From Aquimarina aggregata (lineage in GTDB: Bacteria; Bacteroidota; Bacteroidia; Flavobacteriales; Flavobacteriaceae): 64,000 nt of DNA. The DNA lies in the NCBI RefSeq assembly GCF_001632745.1, contig NZ_LQRT01000005.1, forward strand, positions 121,823-185,822, read 5' to 3'. Under the pieces are notes generated by a model that saw nothing but the letters and a program-made list of their open reading frames with translations, had not been told where the DNA came from and did no database searches. Numbering within the stretch: position 1 is the stretch's first letter; each line of letters opens with the position of its first letter. The position numbers and the translations under genes are program-made. Below, piece by piece: positions 53,771-62,845 of this stretch.

Positions 53771-54745
53771 TTACTTAATATAAACTTCTAAGAGCTTCAT
53801 CTCGTTGCTAACATTTTCTAAAAACAGACTATCAATTCTTGAAGGAATTAGAACGGTTTCTCCGAGTGAAATTGTCGTAGTAATTTCATTTGTTTTTATT
53901 TCACCTTTTCCTCCTACACACATTAGTATTTTAAAAGAATCTAAATCTTTATATGTTCTTTCTGTACTTTGATCGATACTTAAAGTATTTGTAGTAAAAT
54001 ACTTTGATGATATTAATTGGTTTACTTTATTTTTTTCTAAAGCGTATTTTAATTTGAAATCATCTTCTGCTTTGAAATCTAAAGCATCTAATGCCAGATC
54101 TGTATGCAACTCTCTATAGTTTCCTTCTTTATCTTGTCTATCCCAATCATAAACTCTATACGTAATATCTGAGGTCTGTTGAATCTCAGCAATTAAAGCC
54201 CCACCACCTATTGCATGTATTTTACCTGCATTAATAAAATAACTATCTCCTTCTGAAATTTCTTCAAAATTTAACAATTCAGTTATTTTACCTTTGTTTA
54301 AAAAATCTTCGTATTCTTCTTTATTAGTATCTTTATTAAAACCGATAATCAATTTGGCATTTTCATCCGCTTGTGCTACATACCACATCTCAGTTTTACC
54401 AAAAGAATTATGTCTTTTTTTAGCTAATTCATCATCTGGATGTAATTGAACAGATAAGTCTGTTTTAGCGTCTATAAATTTTATTAATAAAGGAAACTGA
54501 TCTCCAAATTCTTGATATATGCTTTCTCCAAGTATTTTTCCTTTAAATTTTTGGATAAGTCCTTTTAAGCTTTCCCCTTCAAACTGCCCATTAGAAACTA
54601 TGGAAATCTGTTCGTTTACTGTAGAAATCTCCCAACTTTCTCCAACATTTTCTTGAGTTGTTTTTTTGTGGAGGATGGTTTTCAACTTATTACCACCCCA
54701 TATTTTTTCTTTTAAAATAGGATGAAATTTTAAGGGATATAGCAT
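53771..54745 (-). CDS. manA: Mannose-6-phosphate isomerase (class I, zinc cupin)
   Basis: A 324-residue isomerase linking fructose-6-phosphate and mannose-6-phosphate. The zinc ligands appear in LSVQLHPDDELA and INAGKIHAIGGGALIAEIQQ, followed by the signature YRVYDWDRQDKEGNYRELH. The short form (about 320 residues) is usual in Bacteroidota. It supplies mannose-6-phosphate for the GDP-mannose made by manC at 48959. It stands near the start of the cluster, 20 nt after the Wzz-like gene. A decayed paralogue is next to manC. Confidence 0.94.
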   Translation of the reverse strand: MLYPLKFHPILKEKIWGGNKLKTILHKKTTQENVGESWEISTVNEQISIVSNGQFEGESLKGLIQKFKGKILGESIYQEFGDQFPLLIKFIDAKTDLSVQLHPDDELAKKRHNSFGKTEMWYVAQADENAKLIIGFNKDTNKEEYEDFLNKGKITELLNFEEISEGDSYFINAGKIHAIGGGALIAEIQQTSDITYRVYDWDRQDKEGNYRELHTDLALDALDFKAEDDFKLKYALEKNKVNQLISSKYFTTNTLSIDQSTERTYKDLDSFKILMCVGGKGEIKTNEITTTISLGETVLIPSRIDSLFLENVSNEMKLLEVYIK

Positions 54746-54765
54746 ATTACTAATGTTTTATAATA

Positions 54766-55806
54766 TTATTTCGGATTATAGTTTTTCAAAAAACTATTTA
54801 TTGATAACAATATTAAAAATACAAAAACTACTCCAACTAATAGTATCGGAAGTAATACCATTTTTTTCTTAAAAAAGTCATTTATCAAAACTCCTTTATT
54901 AGGGAATGCAGAAATAATGTTAATAGTACTTTGTGTATTTGCCTTTTTATTATTTAAAAGTACAAGTTCATTCTTTAACAGCTTTATTTGGCTTAATAAT
55001 TCTATTTCAGGAGTAGCTTTAGAATCACCCTCCGCAAGGTTGATACTAGTGTTGCCTTCTGGTTTACCTGCTTCTAATGTTTTTATTTTTCGATAGAATT
55101 TCTGTAATGAATCAATTTCTGTTAATTGTCTAGCCACAATAGAATCTTGCAATGCCAGGTTAACCTCATTAATTTCCTTTTGAAGTCTGAAATATTGGTT
55201 ATTCTCTATAGAACGCAAAAGTATACTTTGGCATTTTTTTGCGACCTTAGGATCTTTAGCTTCAATAGTAATTTTATGAAATTTTGCGTTGATATTATTA
55301 AAGTTTTTTAAATAGTCATCATAATTGACCATTTTTTGAGATATTGTATCTAATCCCTGTATGAACTCACTAAATTGTTTAATCTTTTGTGTTTGATCAG
55401 AAAAAGACTCTATGGTGAATTTTTTCAATGTTTTCGCCAAAGTATTATCAATATTAAGGGCCTCCTCTAGTGCTTGAAACTCCTCTCCTTCTGCAAGTTC
55501 ATTATAAAATTCAATATTATTATATAATTGTTGTACACTATTAAAATTTGGTTCTACTATCATAGAAGATCGATAGACATCATCTGATGAATGATCCCAA
55601 TAACCGCCTACTAATACACCAATTACTAAAGCTACAGTAAATTTTAAAAAATGTTTTTGTAAGAATTGTAGAAACAATATCAAAAAATGAAATATCCCCT
55701 TAAAAATATTTCCTAAAAATCTAAAAAATTTATCAATAGTGTTACCTATTAATTTAAATAATTGACCTAAGTCTATTTCTTCAGATGTATTCTCTTGGGC
55801 ACTCAT
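54766..55806 (-). CDS. Wzz-like chain-length/co-polymerase membrane protein
   Basis: A 346-residue protein with two membrane segments, at about residues 35-70 and near the C-terminus (about 318-338, MVLLPILLVGVVFVFLILLS), enclosing a long periplasmic region rich in coiled coil (EINEVNLALQDSIVARQL). This is the topology of Wzz polysaccharide co-polymerases that set chain length. The first residues are polar and cytoplasmic. Sequence similarity to classic Wzz is low. As first gene of the cluster its role in chain-length control is likely. No tyrosine-kinase domain is attached. Confidence 0.75.
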   Translation of the reverse strand: MSAQENTSEEIDLGQLFKLIGNTIDKFFRFLGNIFKGIFHFLILFLQFLQKHFLKFTVALVIGVLVGGYWDHSSDDVYRSSMIVEPNFNSVQQLYNNIEFYNELAEGEEFQALEEALNIDNTLAKTLKKFTIESFSDQTQKIKQFSEFIQGLDTISQKMVNYDDYLKNFNNINAKFHKITIEAKDPKVAKKCQSILLRSIENNQYFRLQKEINEVNLALQDSIVARQLTEIDSLQKFYRKIKTLEAGKPEGNTSINLAEGDSKATPEIELLSQIKLLKNELVLLNNKKANTQSTINIISAFPNKGVLINDFFKKKMVLLPILLVGVVFVFLILLSINSFLKNYNPK

Positions 55807-55910
55807 AAATTTATTCTTGTTTTATCCTTAGTTTCTTGGGCAAAGTTACTTTCTTTTCTGACACTACGATAAGGAATCTATATAATTATATGTCCTTAAA
55901 AGTCTATTTG

Positions 55911-57605
55911 TTACCTTTCTTTACAAATTTGTTCTATGATTTTCTCGGTAATCAAGTATGTTGGTTTTACACCTGTAGTTCCTAATCCGCCAGATGCTAA
56001 TGTACTACCTGTTTCTAAAGGGTTATCAGATGCATAATATGCATACCTTACTTTCACTTTAGGGCTTATACTTCCTCTAAGTCTTGACGCTGATTGTATC
56101 GCTTTTTGATAATGGGCTCCTTCCATTTCAAGACCAATGACATTCCATGTTGAGTCATGAAAGAACTTCAAAATATCTCTATTTTGCAATGATGTTCCTA
56201 AAACTGTAATCATTGCTCCGTCATAGATATCAATACCACATCCTTCGAGGTCTTTTTTTCTTAATTGATTTTTGAACGGATAGTTATCTGCGGTTCCCTC
56301 AAAAACATGAGCAGAAGGGATCATAATATCTCCTTTGCCCCCTTCTAAAATACCAGCCTTACCCATTATCGAAACCGACTTTACATCTGCATGTGTTTTA
56401 ACACCAAGACTATTTATGTATGGTTTTAAAAGCTCATCCATGGTTTCATAAGCTTGCTCTCCAAAAGCATAATCCATAACTAAGATAACCGGCTTATTAG
56501 GTTCTTCTACATCTCTAATTAAGTCTGCATAAATTCCTTCTGTATATTTCGCGGTATCGAACAATTGCACATTAATATTAGCACCGCTCTCATCCTCGAT
56601 ATATGTCATCCCTTTTTGCAATGCTAATTTCTCTACTTTAGCTCTTAGCTTATCATTTTTTTGATCACTTAAGGATTCATAAATATCAAATGTAGTCTTG
56701 TTTTTTAATTCATTTTTTAACGCAATGGGAGCATAAAGTGTATTCATGACACTATGCATATTGGCGCTAATGATATGGATAGGGCGGTCTAAAAGATGAA
56801 GCTCTTCTAATCTTCTCTTGATTGTATTTGCCCAGATCTCACCATGAATATGGTGACCTAATCTTTCTCTAAGTACTGGACTAAAGGTTACTATTCGTTT
56901 TTTATCTTCGATAGATTCTTCTATAGCCAACTTACCTAACCAATAAATAATATGTAAAAATCGTTCTTTGTTTTCAGGGCAAGAAAAATCACTATAAATT
57001 GTTGAAACCTCTTCGAAAGTACGACCTAATATATTTGCTGTATGCGTTAAGGCTACTTCTCTTTCTGCCTTTGTTAACTCTTTTTTAGTTAACACTGCTT
57101 TCTCAAGCTTTTCCCAATCTCTAGTTACATTACCTTGCTCGTTAATCACCACTCGATTCATGACCTTGTGTGACTCTATAAAAAGAAATGTAAGATGTGT
57201 TAGGATATCATAAATCTCTGAGCGACCACGGGTGATTTCTATATTCATTTGCTCCTGATCAATACGATAGCAATTTCTGCGTCGTTTTGGTGGAACTATT
57301 GCTTTAAAATGAGAATTTTTATAGCCTTCTTCGCTAGTTAGATTTATATATCTGCATTCTTCTATTCCGAAAGGTAATCTGTCTATTACATACAAAAGTC
57401 CGTTTAATTCGACTTTTTCTTCTGCCACTGACCCGTATATTTCGGGACGTAGTATTAACAGTGCTTCTCTTAATGTATCTCCTGAAACCCCCATAGGTTT
57501 ATAAAAACCACGATTAAAAAGGTGACGCATAGTAATATACATGCGTTCTATTGCGCTCGAACTTTCCTGAGCTCTAGTTCTTCCTTGTAAGATAAGATTA
57601 GCCAT
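55911..57605 (-). CDS. DUF6909 family protein with a nucleoside-phosphorylase-like C-terminal half
   Basis: A 564-residue soluble protein. The N-terminal half (RRNCYRIDQEQMNIEITRGR) matches the Bacteroidota family I know as DUF6909. In the C-terminal half VILVMDYAFGEQAYETMDEL, SVSIMGKAGILEGGKGDIMI and especially NVIGLEMEGAHYQKAIQSA (about residue 490) recall the PNP/UDP-phosphorylase and AMP-nucleosidase fold, where a Met-Glu pair binds ribose. The function is unknown. It is 23 nt after the GH3 gene, in one unit with GH3 and the M23 peptidase. Confidence 0.78.
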   Translation of the reverse strand: MANLILQGRTRAQESSSAIERMYITMRHLFNRGFYKPMGVSGDTLREALLILRPEIYGSVAEEKVELNGLLYVIDRLPFGIEECRYINLTSEEGYKNSHFKAIVPPKRRRNCYRIDQEQMNIEITRGRSEIYDILTHLTFLFIESHKVMNRVVINEQGNVTRDWEKLEKAVLTKKELTKAEREVALTHTANILGRTFEEVSTIYSDFSCPENKERFLHIIYWLGKLAIEESIEDKKRIVTFSPVLRERLGHHIHGEIWANTIKRRLEELHLLDRPIHIISANMHSVMNTLYAPIALKNELKNKTTFDIYESLSDQKNDKLRAKVEKLALQKGMTYIEDESGANINVQLFDTAKYTEGIYADLIRDVEEPNKPVILVMDYAFGEQAYETMDELLKPYINSLGVKTHADVKSVSIMGKAGILEGGKGDIMIPSAHVFEGTADNYPFKNQLRKKDLEGCGIDIYDGAMITVLGTSLQNRDILKFFHDSTWNVIGLEMEGAHYQKAIQSASRLRGSISPKVKVRYAYYASDNPLETGSTLASGGLGTTGVKPTYLITEKIIEQICKER

Positions 57606-57628
57606 AAATTTTTCCTGACAAATATAAC

Positions 57629-59128
57629 TTATTTGTCTATCATAGTGGTGAGTACATCGGCAATTTTTCTATCATTTGATAGCCTTGGTAACTTATTCTG
57701 CCCTCCTAATTTACCAATAGATTTCATATAATTCCTAAACCCATCTTTTGGAACGATCGTTACTTTTAACGTTTTAAGAATTTTACCCTCTATTAAATCA
57801 TCATAATATGAATTCTGATTTCTTAATGACTCATCTATCTTTAATGCTAAAGTATCCAGGTCTTTAGGAGGGTCTTGAAACTCAATAAACCACTCATGGT
57901 ACGGCAATTCTCCTTCATTTGGATTAACTTGAGGTGCAACAGTAAAATCATTAATTATAACACCGCTAGCATCTGCTCCTTCTTTAAGAGCTTGATCAAC
58001 TTCTTTACCAATGACATGTTCTCCAAAAGCAGAAATAAAATGTTTTATTCTGCCAGAAACTATAACTCTATAGGGAGCGGTACTGGTAAACTGTATTGTG
58101 TCTCCAATATTATATGCCCATAATCCTGCATTACTAGATATTAGCATAACATAATTTACACCAGTCTCTACATCTGCAAGGGTCAAACGTTTTGGGTTTT
58201 CTTCAAAAAAAGTATCTGCTTTAACAAACTCATAAAACATTCCTGAGTCTAATTGAAGTAACATTCCTTTTTCTTGTTGACTGTCCTGAAATGCAAAAAA
58301 ACCTTCAGAAGCGGGATACAATTCGATGCCAGCAACTTTTCTTCCGATAAGTTTCTCAAATGTACTTTTATAAGGTTCAAAATTTACACCTCCGTAAATA
58401 AACAGTTCAAACCCTTTAAATAGTTCCCCTATTGTTTTATTTGTTTTTTTCTGAAGTCTCTCAAAATACATTTGCACCCATGGTGGAATACCACTAATGA
58501 CTCTCATATCCTGATCTACAGTTTCTTCAACAATAGCATCTACTTTCTTTTCCCAGTCATCAATGCAGTTCGTTTGCCAACTAGGCATTCTGTTTTTTTG
58601 AAGATATTTAGGTACATAATGAGCAACAATACCTGATAATCTACCAAGCATTACTCCATTTTTCTCTTCCATTTCTGGACTTCCTTGTAAAAAAATCATT
58701 TTGCCATCTACGAAATCAGTTTTGCCAGTTTCATGTATATAGCACAATATAGCGTTTCGAGCAGCTCGTATATGTGTAGGCATTGACTCTTTAGTCAACG
58801 GAATATATTTTGCTCCGCTAGTAGTTCCAGATGTCTTTGCAAAATACAAGGGTTTTCCTGGCCATAAGATATTCTCTTCACCCTCGACAACGCGATTAAC
58901 ATATGTTTTTAATGCTTCATAATCTCGTATAGGTACATACTTGGCAAAGTCAGAATATGTTTTTATATCCCGAAAATTATGATCATTACCAAATGCTGTT
59001 TGTTGAGCTGTTTTAATTAAAGTTGCAAAAACACGTTCTTGTGTTTTTATAGGGTCATTGGCCCATTTATTAATTTTTTTACGAATGCGTTTTGCAAAGA
59101 CTTTAGCTCCAAATGCTTTTAAAGACAT
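57629..59128 (-). CDS. Bacterial GH3 family acyl-adenylating enzyme
   Basis: A 499-residue protein of the GH3 family, first known from plant auxin-amino acid ligases. The ATP loop is FAKTSGTTSGAKYIPLT (about residues 92-108). Further motifs are ELYPASEGFFAFQD and YNIGDTIQFTS with the adenylation-site Asp, and ISAFGEHVIGKEVDQAL. It should activate a carboxylic acid as an acyl-AMP and pass it to an amine. The bacterial substrate is unknown. It is 6 nt after the M23 peptidase gene, a pairing frequent in this group. Confidence 0.9.
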   Translation of the reverse strand: MSLKAFGAKVFAKRIRKKINKWANDPIKTQERVFATLIKTAQQTAFGNDHNFRDIKTYSDFAKYVPIRDYEALKTYVNRVVEGEENILWPGKPLYFAKTSGTTSGAKYIPLTKESMPTHIRAARNAILCYIHETGKTDFVDGKMIFLQGSPEMEEKNGVMLGRLSGIVAHYVPKYLQKNRMPSWQTNCIDDWEKKVDAIVEETVDQDMRVISGIPPWVQMYFERLQKKTNKTIGELFKGFELFIYGGVNFEPYKSTFEKLIGRKVAGIELYPASEGFFAFQDSQQEKGMLLQLDSGMFYEFVKADTFFEENPKRLTLADVETGVNYVMLISSNAGLWAYNIGDTIQFTSTAPYRVIVSGRIKHFISAFGEHVIGKEVDQALKEGADASGVIINDFTVAPQVNPNEGELPYHEWFIEFQDPPKDLDTLALKIDESLRNQNSYYDDLIEGKILKTLKVTIVPKDGFRNYMKSIGKLGGQNKLPRLSNDRKIADVLTTMIDK

Positions 59129-59134
59129 AAATAG

Positions 59135-60007
59135 TTATTGTTCGAAATCAATAAAATTAGTTGGGTTTGTAGGATACCCATCTCTCCATAATTCAAAATG
59201 TAAATGAGGACCTGTGGACAGTTCTCCTGTAGAACCCGCCAATGCAATGACCTCTCCTGCTTTTACTTGTTCTCCTTGTTGTTTTGACAGTGATGCATTA
59301 TGCTTGTATACCGTTAATAAATTATTATTATGTTTAAGAATAATTACATGTCCAGTTTCTGCGGTCCATTCTGCAAAAATAACAGTACCTGACGAAGCTG
59401 CTTTTACAGGAGTTTCTTTAGGAACTGCTACATCTATACCATAATGTTTTTCGTTTACATTATATCCTGATGTAATATTTCCTTTTACAGGTGGAAACAA
59501 GGAAAAACCAGAATTTGATTTCTCACTTTCAAAGAGACTATACTTATCTTCTTTTGAAACTTCTTCACGCAGCTGTATATCATCTTCTGAAGGAGTCAAA
59601 TCTACTTCTTCCGGATTAAGTTTTTGAGACTGTATTGCAGAGTCAATATCAAACTCTACCGTTTTTACATCTCCGGTTAATACTTTCTTTATAGACTTAT
59701 AGTACTTTTGATTAATATTTATGATCGATTCTAATGAATCTGTCGTAGCGGCTATCTTTGTTGCCTTTAAATTTAGTGATGTAGAAGAGTACCCCGGAAT
59801 ATATTCTCTTAATGGAGTAAATGCTATTAGAAAAGTGGTGCCTGATATCAATACAATAGCAGTAATAGTAACCATTACAAAAACATTAAGCCTATTTAGT
59901 TTAAAAGAGATTCGCTCTTCAAAAGTATCTTCATTAAGAATCACCAGGCGATACTTATTAAGTAGCTTTTTTGTAATTTTCTTTGGTTCTTTGTTCTTTT
60001 TTGCCAT
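59135..60007 (-). CDS. Membrane-anchored M23 family metallopeptidase
   Basis: A 290-residue LytM-type protein: a basic cytoplasmic start, one transmembrane helix (about 35-57), a linker with a coiled stretch, and a C-terminal peptidase domain (about 175-290). The zinc ligands are visible as HYGIDVAVP and GPHLHFELW. It either cuts peptidoglycan cross-links or activates an amidase in the periplasm. The His-Asp and HxH motifs are intact, so it is likely active. Its own promoter lies 50-57 nt upstream, divergent from tatA. First gene of the M23-GH3-DUF6909 unit. Confidence 0.92.
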   Translation of the reverse strand: MAKKNKEPKKITKKLLNKYRLVILNEDTFEERISFKLNRLNVFVMVTITAIVLISGTTFLIAFTPLREYIPGYSSTSLNLKATKIAATTDSLESIININQKYYKSIKKVLTGDVKTVEFDIDSAIQSQKLNPEEVDLTPSEDDIQLREEVSKEDKYSLFESEKSNSGFSLFPPVKGNITSGYNVNEKHYGIDVAVPKETPVKAASSGTVIFAEWTAETGHVIILKHNNNLLTVYKHNASLSKQQGEQVKAGEVIALAGSTGELSTGPHLHFELWRDGYPTNPTNFIDFEQ

Positions 60008-60056
60008 GGATTACATCTTGAATGCCGCATGTTATCAAAACTGTGCTCGATAACCG

Positions 60057-60064
60057 CAAATATA
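60057..60064 (-). promoter_or_regulatory. Probable promoter of the M23 gene (-7 TATATTTG)
   Basis: The minus strand reads TATATTTG, a full match to TAnnTTTG, 50-57 nt before the ATG at 60007. No clear -33 TTG. It lies in the 298-nt divergent gap 60008-60305, which otherwise holds only the tatA promoter. Confidence 0.5.
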
Positions 60065-60278
60065 CATATTCTTGTAATTAAAGAATATAACGCTATCGAT
60101 TAATAGTTTAGCCTAAATTATAGAAAAAATAACATTTCTAAAATGCTTTTTTAACGATAAGAAGCGTCTCTTTTTGTTTCTACATTCGTAAAAAGTGCTT
60201 TTCTTCGACTATTGTACTTAATTCACTCTTAAAAGGTGTTAATATCTACTCATAATTTTATATCTGCTCTTTTCTTGC

Positions 60279-60286
60279 TAACTTTG
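60279..60286 (+). promoter_or_regulatory. Probable tatA promoter (-7 TAACTTTG)
   Basis: TAACTTTG matches TAnnTTTG and ends 19 nt before the ATG at 60306, so the leader would be very short, about 12-14 nt. No TTG at the -33 distance. Confidence 0.5.
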
Positions 60287-60305
60287 TATCCTAATTTCGA
60301 AGATC

Positions 60306-60494
60306 ATGATATCAGCTAGTATAATTTTAGGATTAGTAGGACCATGGCAAATTGCCTTAATTGTTGTAATTGTATTGCTTTTATTTGGAGGAAAAAAAAT
60401 TCCTGAACTAATGAGAGGCCTTGGTAGTGGTATAAAAGAATTTAAGGATGCTTCTAAAGAAGAAGAGGATCCTAAAATTGATGATAAAAACTAA
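60306..60494 (+). CDS. tatA: Twin-arginine translocase subunit TatA/TatE
   Basis: A 62-residue Tat component that forms the pore for folded proteins in the inner membrane. It has one helix ([20 protein letters not shown], residues 12-31), the [20 protein letters not shown] hinge and amphipathic helix, and an acidic tail ([10 protein letters not shown]). The Gly-Pro just before the helix and the Phe-Gly hinge are the conserved TatA marks. It is monocistronic, with a bidirectional terminator after it. tatC is not in the window. Confidence 0.95.
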   Translation: MISASIILGLVGPWQIALIVVIVLLLFGGKKIPELMRGLGSGIKEFKDASKEEEDPKIDDKN

Positions 60495-60513
60495 TTCCTG
60501 AATACAGAATAAT

Positions 60514-60547
60514 AAAAAGCCTAACTATCTTTAGTTAGGCTTTTTTT
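60514..60547. terminator. Bidirectional terminator between tatA and tex
   Basis: A perfect stem gcctaacta / tagttaggc with a TCTT loop, flanked by five A before and seven or more T after. It lies between the convergent stops at 60494 and 60575 and works in both directions. Confidence 0.92.
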
Positions 60548-60574
60548 ATGTTTTACTATTAAACCCTATATAGA

Positions 60575-62701
60575 TTAATCAATAAGTGATAATTGGATTC
60601 TTTTTCTACTCATATCTACCTCTAACACAGTAACCATAAGATGCTGATGTAATTGTACTACCGCATTAACATCACTAATAAACTCGTTGGCAAGTTTTGA
60701 AATATGTATCAAGCCACTTTCTTTGACTCCTATATCAACAAAACATCCAAAATTTGTTATGTTGTTAACTATTCCTGGTAGTTTCATTCCTGCCTTGATA
60801 TCAGCAATAGTCTTTACATTTGGGTCAAACTCAAAAACTGTTACTTTTTTTCTTGGGTCTACTCCTGGTTTTTCTAATTCTTTAACAATATCCGTTAAGG
60901 TAGGAAGACCGACTTCATCGGTAATATAGTTTTGTAGCTTAATTTTAGCAATTGCATTTTTATTTCCTATTAGTTCTTGCAAAGAAACACCAGATTCTTT
61001 AGCCATTTTAGCTACTAATGCATACCGTTCTGGGTGCACTGCAGAATTATCTAATGGGTTCTTTGGGCTAGTAATTCTAAGAAATGCTGCAGCCTGTTCA
61101 TATGCTTTCCCGCCTAATCTTGGTACTTTTTTTAGTTCATTTCGTGATTGCAATGCTCCATTTTCAGATCTATACGCCACAATATTTTCTGCTAATTTTT
61201 CACCGATACCAGAGACATAACTTAATAGCGGTACACTAGCTGTATTTACATTTATACCTACACTATTTACGCAGCTCATTACCACAGTATCCAATTCGTT
61301 TTTAAGTTTTGTTTGGTCTACATCATGCTGATATTGCCCAACACCAATGGATTTGGCATCAATTTTTACAAGTTCTGCCAAGGGGTCTGCTAGCCTTCTT
61401 CCTATGGATACTGCACCACGTACGGTAACGTCATAATTAGGAAACTCTGCCCTCGCTATTTTGGATGCAGAATATATTGATGCCCCACTTTCATTTACCA
61501 TAAATACCTGAATAGGATTATCAAAAGGAATTTTCTTAATAAAAGCTTCTGTTTCTCTTGCTGCGGTGCCATTTCCTATGGCAATAGCCTCAATCTTATA
61601 TGCATTTACAAGAGACCGTATTTTTTTGATCGCCCCAGTAACCTCACGTTGTGGTGGATGAGGATAAATATTTTCATTATGCAATAAACCTCCTTGTTTA
61701 TCAAGACAAACCACTTTGCAACCTGACTTAAAACCAGGATCTAACGCAAGTATTGTTTTTTGACCCAAGGGAGAAGCTAATAGTAGTTGTTTTAAATTTT
61801 GTGCAAAAACCTTAATTGCACTATCGTCAGCTTTTTCTTTTGCCAGATTTAAAATTTCGGTAGAAATTGCAGGAGCCAATAACCTCTTATATGCATCTGA
61901 ACTTGCTAAAAACATATGGTCGGTACAGGCTTCAACATTAGTTTTTATCATTACATCATCAATGATATCTAACGCATCATCCTCTGGAACAACAATTTTT
62001 ACTCTAACTACTTTCTCGTTTTCTGCTCTTAGAATTGCTAAAAGTCGATGAGATGGACATTTATGAAGTGACTCTTCCCACTCAAAATATTGTTGATATT
62101 TTTGAGCGGCTTCTTCATCTTTTTTAGTTTTAATTACTGTAGAACTTATGGTGGCTTTACGTTGATATAATCTGCGCAGTCTATTTCTGATTTTCTCGTC
62201 TTCACTAATCCATTCTGCGATAATATCTCGAGCACCTTGCAGGGCCAATTCTTCGTTTACTATAGTATCGTTTAGGTACTTAGAAGCTACAAAAAGAATT
62301 TCTTCTTCTTTTTGTTCTAGAATGACCTTCGCCAAGGGTTCTAATCCTTGCTCTTTGGCTGCAGAAGCTTTCGTTTTTCGCTTCTTTTTATAAGGTAAGT
62401 ATAGATCCTCAACTTGTGTAAGCGTATCTGCTGCTATTATTCTTTTTTCAAGTTCGGGTGTTAGTGCTTCTTGTTCTTTTATAGCCGCCAACACACTTTC
62501 TTTTCGCTTCTCTAATGCTTCAAAAGCAGTTTTATATTTTACAATTTCACCTATTGCTACTTCATCTAGATCACCAGTCATTTCCTTACGATATCTTGCA
62601 ATAAAAGGGATGGTAGCGCCCTCATCTAATAAAGAAACGGTTTTAGTAATTTGTTTTTCGGAAATAGGAGTTTGTTTAGCTATAAAAGAAACTGTATTCA
62701 T
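60575..62701 (-). CDS. tex: Tex family RNA-binding transcription accessory protein
   Basis: A 708-residue protein with the full Tex layout: helical N-terminal domain (about 1-190, EVAIGEIVKYKTAFEALEKR), YqgF/RNase H-like domain (about 320-445, KTILALDPGFKSGCKVVCLD), helix-hairpin-helix motifs (about 490-560, LLSYVSGIGEKLAENIVAYR) and a C-terminal S1 RNA-binding domain (about 635-708, GIVNNITNFGCFVDIGVKES). Tex binds nucleic acid and affects transcription and stress responses. The gene stands alone and shares the terminator with tatA. Length is slightly below the 770 residues of some relatives but all domains are present. Confidence 0.93.
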   Translation of the reverse strand: MNTVSFIAKQTPISEKQITKTVSLLDEGATIPFIARYRKEMTGDLDEVAIGEIVKYKTAFEALEKRKESVLAAIKEQEALTPELEKRIIAADTLTQVEDLYLPYKKKRKTKASAAKEQGLEPLAKVILEQKEEEILFVASKYLNDTIVNEELALQGARDIIAEWISEDEKIRNRLRRLYQRKATISSTVIKTKKDEEAAQKYQQYFEWEESLHKCPSHRLLAILRAENEKVVRVKIVVPEDDALDIIDDVMIKTNVEACTDHMFLASSDAYKRLLAPAISTEILNLAKEKADDSAIKVFAQNLKQLLLASPLGQKTILALDPGFKSGCKVVCLDKQGGLLHNENIYPHPPQREVTGAIKKIRSLVNAYKIEAIAIGNGTAARETEAFIKKIPFDNPIQVFMVNESGASIYSASKIARAEFPNYDVTVRGAVSIGRRLADPLAELVKIDAKSIGVGQYQHDVDQTKLKNELDTVVMSCVNSVGINVNTASVPLLSYVSGIGEKLAENIVAYRSENGALQSRNELKKVPRLGGKAYEQAAAFLRITSPKNPLDNSAVHPERYALVAKMAKESGVSLQELIGNKNAIAKIKLQNYITDEVGLPTLTDIVKELEKPGVDPRKKVTVFEFDPNVKTIADIKAGMKLPGIVNNITNFGCFVDIGVKESGLIHISKLANEFISDVNAVVQLHQHLMVTVLEVDMSRKRIQLSLID

Positions 62702-62845
62702 TGGAATTTGGAATTTTTATAATTGCTAAATATAATGTCAAAATTCAAGGAATATTTTATACTCAATAGAAAGTTTTCTACAATTTTTAAGAATAAGCGC
62801 TATTCACCTTATAAACCTGTGCTTACCAATACACCAAAAAAAGTT

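Noticed and set aside
55684..55702. Another copy of the TCAAAAAATGA core (atatcaaaaaatgaaatat)
   Set aside because: It lies inside the Wzz-like gene, its arms are imperfect and no -7 box follows at 13 nt.
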